DNA of 64,000 bases, taken from Chlorokybus atmophyticus (lineage: Eukaryota; Streptophyta; Chlorokybophyceae; Chlorokybales; Chlorokybaceae). Where the stretch lies: the NCBI GenBank assembly GCA_009103225.1, contig RHPI01000890.1, positions 213,579 through 277,578 of the forward strand, read 5' to 3'. Both the position numbers and the translations under genes were made by a program. Shown here piece after piece: positions 61,170 to 64,000 of the stretch (positions within the stretch are counted from its first letter, which is position 1; the number at the start of each line of letters is the position of its first letter). The notes beneath the pieces were generated by a model. The model had not been told where the DNA came from. It did no database searches and was given only the letters and a program-made list of their open reading frames with translations.

Positions 61170-62948
61170 ATGTACCTGAGCATGGAGGTGGCGGTGGCGG
61201 TGGTTTGGGCGCCCAGCCAGTGCAGTAGAGGTGCCGCCTGCGCTGATGCGCAGCTGCAGCGGTGCACTTCATCATCCTCCGCCGCCGCTCCCTGTCGTCC
61301 AGCACCTCTGCAGCAGCCGCTGCGGCGGCGGCGGCGGCAGGCATTGTCCTCCTCATGGCTAAGCAGCAGCAGCAGCAGAGCCACTGCTTCCTCTGCCAGA
61401 CAACATCAACTACACCATCAACATCATCGTCATCATCACCACCATCAGCGCTGCGCAGCACGGTGTGACAGTCATGGAGGAGGAGGTGGTGGTGGTGTTG
61501 TTGGTGAGGGGAGTTTGCCTGCGGGGAGCGTGTCGTTGATCTTGCTCGCTGGCGGTGTTGGCAAGCGCATGGGCGCTGCCATGCCTAAGCAGTACCTGCC
61601 GCTGGCGGGCAGACCCATTGCGGTGCACTCGCTACAAACACTCGCAAGCATGACACAGGTGCCTGATCTGATCTAACTGCGACAACATTACAGTGTGAGG
61701 TTGTAATGCAAGTGTTTTGCGCTTACACACACGACACCGCAGCGCGAGAGATTGTGCCTTTGATGTTGTGTGGTGAAATAAGGTGATTACTAAACAAGTA
61801 GAGTAAGCCAATCGCATGCATTCATGCTTGGACTACTGAGTCGATACGTGAATGAAAGAAACAAGCAGTTGCAATCAACCAGTGAAGGAGTCAACTGAGA
61901 GATGACGTAATCAGTGTGTAGGAATGAGAAATGGACGCATTGATCTAGTTAGCGAGTAACTAAGTAGGCCAATGCAGAGGCAGATGGATGCTTCGTGTAC
62001 CAGGCGAGAATGCACGCAACCAGTCAGTTCAGCGCAGGTTCAAACTGCGTCGCAACTCCGCAGGTGGGCGAGTGCGTTGTGGTGTGCGAGCCCGAGTGGG
62101 AGTCTCTCTTCCAGCAGGCCTGTCCCAAGGGCGCCGCACTGCGCTTCGCTCGCCCCGGCAAGGAACGCCAGGACTCGGTCGCCTCGGGCCTCGCACAGGT
62201 ACACAAGCAGTGATGGTCGTGTTTGGACACAACGGAGCATGCCCAAGGGATTGAGACATGCAATCATATTCGTGCACACATGCGCGAGCATGCACACACA
62301 TTGGTGCGTGCACGTTTGCACAAGTACACGCGCGTATGCACACATACGTGCAGACACAAGCATGTACGCAAGCGCGCATGCACGCGCATGCATGTGCACT
62401 CAGGCTTGTGTGGACACATACAAACGAGCGTGTGCAGGCGCGCATGCGTGCGTGCGGGCGTGTACCCTCAGGCTTGCATGCGCACATACATGTACGTGCA
62501 CACGCACCTACACACGCGTGTGCAGGTGAGACCGGAAGCCCTGCTGGTAGCGGTGCACGACAGCGCGAGGCCGCTTGTGTGCGAGACAGACGCGGCCGCT
62601 GTATTCGCGGACGCGTGGCAGCACGGCGCGGCGGTGCTTGCTGTTCGTTCCAAGGCAACCATCAAGGAAGCCACGGATGCCACGGGTCGCTTCGTCGCAC
62701 GCACGTTGCCACGAGCGTTGCTGTGGGAGATGCAGACACCGCAAGTGGCTCGTCCCGAACTCCTCGCTGAGGGTTTCCGGATTGTCGCCGAGCGTGGACT
62801 TGAGGTCACGGATGACGTCTCTGTCATTGAGCACCTCGGCCGCCCCGTATGCATCACCGAGGGCTCGTACACCAACCTCAAAGTCACCACCCCGGAAGAC
62901 ATGCTCGTGGCAGAGCGCCTGCTTGAAGGCCAGCTGGCTTTCGTTTGA
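61170..62948 (+). CDS. ispD: 2-C-methyl-D-erythritol 4-phosphate cytidylyltransferase (IspD)
   Basis: Three exons: 61170-61658, 62064-62198 and 62526-62948, all phase 0, giving 348 residues. IspD joins CTP and MEP to form CDP-ME, the third step of the plastid MEP isoprenoid pathway. Visible are the CTP-binding LLAGGVGKRMGAAMPKQYLP (typical families have AAGxGxRMG), ERQDSVASGL, VAVHDSARPL, KATIKEAT, LWEMQTPQ, TDDVSVIEHLG and YTNLKVTTPEDM. The first about 115 residues are an unusual leader rich in Arg, Ser, Gln and a His run, presumably a transit peptide. The ATG at 61182 is equally possible as start. Intron 2 is almost wholly alternating purine-pyrimidine (TG/CA) sequence. TGTAA at 63037-63041 lies 89 nt past the stop. 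Confidence 0.93.
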
Positions 62949-63070
62949 ACCCAACACAACACAACAAGCACGGCGGCAACAATTTTGTTGTTTGAAGATT
63001 TCTGATATGATATACATACAATGAACATTACTATGATGTAACAACGTGCTCGTGTGCTTCCGCTCAACAT

Positions 63071-63480
<410 letters not shown>

Positions 63481-63481
63481 N

Positions 63482-64000
63482 TGGTATTCTGGTGGTTGAA
63501 ACGCGTCCCTTTGGGCGCGCAGTTGTCCTTCATGACAGCTCTGTCTGTTGTAAGCAGCGAGTTGACTTGCTGCATTTCTAGTGATTGCGGCGAGCCTCAA
63601 TGTAGCGCGGCACTACTCACGGTTGAGTCCTTGCTTCTTTGCGTTCTTTGATGTCTGCTGCTTAATGTAGAACTACAAAGAAGTGACGATCGCAAGTAAC
63701 AACTTATTAGTTAGAAACACATTGTGAAACCCAGCAAATAGTTTGTTCAGCACCTTTCGGTGTAGCATGTAACTAACAAACTGTGCCACATATGAACCAT
63801 GTGGACACATCCGCACACCATATCCAGGCAAGCAAGCAGCAAAGTATATATCACCACACGCGACAGAGGGCTGCATATGGGCCCAATGCAACTACGTGCA
63901 TAGTGACCTAGCATAACATGCCACTCATTGGGACGGTTGCAGCTCAGATATCAGTCATCGATGCCAACCCCCGTCAAGTCCATAATATAAACTGATAAGA
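63482..64000. other. Right flank, no gene recognised
   Basis: Short frames only; no recognisable protein. Confidence 0.4.

Overview
This window is nuclear DNA of a photosynthetic eukaryote. A green alga is my best guess, but the clade is not proven. The reasons are: genes split by many short introns; genes for plastid jobs (Tic20 of the plastid import machinery, IspD of the MEP isoprenoid pathway, a MnmG with an organelle-type leader); TG/CA-rich introns; and TGTAA 89 nt after the stop codons of both mnmG and ispD, a weak hint of green-algal polyadenylation. Exons were joined by hand from open frames, splice sites, phase agreement and family resemblance. All eleven gene models below close in frame.

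Layout. 1.2-2.3 kb: a two-module dimeric alpha/beta-barrel protein (+). 5-9.6 kb: repeats, with tRNA-derived SINE-like copies, a TA tract flanked by inverted repeats, and a GA microsatellite with a gap. 9.6-14.0 kb: a PhyH-family dioxygenase (-) head-to-head with the spliceosomal GPKOW/Spp2-type protein (+). 17.3-24.8 kb: CTU2/NCS2 (-) head-to-head with MnmG/GidA (+), two enzymes acting on tRNA wobble uridine 34. 24.8-29.8 kb: a gene-poor, AT-rich, hairpin-rich island. 29.8-34.9 kb: a decayed Ty3/gypsy LTR retrotransposon lacking protease and reverse transcriptase. 35.4-39.2 kb: a sodium/solute symporter (-). 39.2-48.8 kb: no complete gene resolved; it holds a long CT microsatellite, an AP2-like fragment and open segments of unknown meaning. 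48.8-49.1 kb: a broken copy of two RAE1 exons. 50.0-55.5 kb: RAE1/GLE2 (-) head-to-head with a C-terminal-motor kinesin (+). 56.3-57.9 kb: TCTP (-). 59.9-62.9 kb: Tic20 (-) head-to-head with IspD (+). 63.1-63.5 kb: another CT microsatellite.

How the genes relate. Four gene pairs are divergent and share short upstream regions. Two pairs join related jobs: wobble-U34 tRNA modification (cytosolic thiolation with an organellar-type cmnm5U enzyme) and plastid biogenesis (protein import with isoprenoid precursor synthesis). Five of the 52 introns inferred here appear to start with GC instead of GT, which is far above the roughly 1 percent usual in well-studied genomes. No CRISPR array, rRNA gene or intact tRNA gene was seen.
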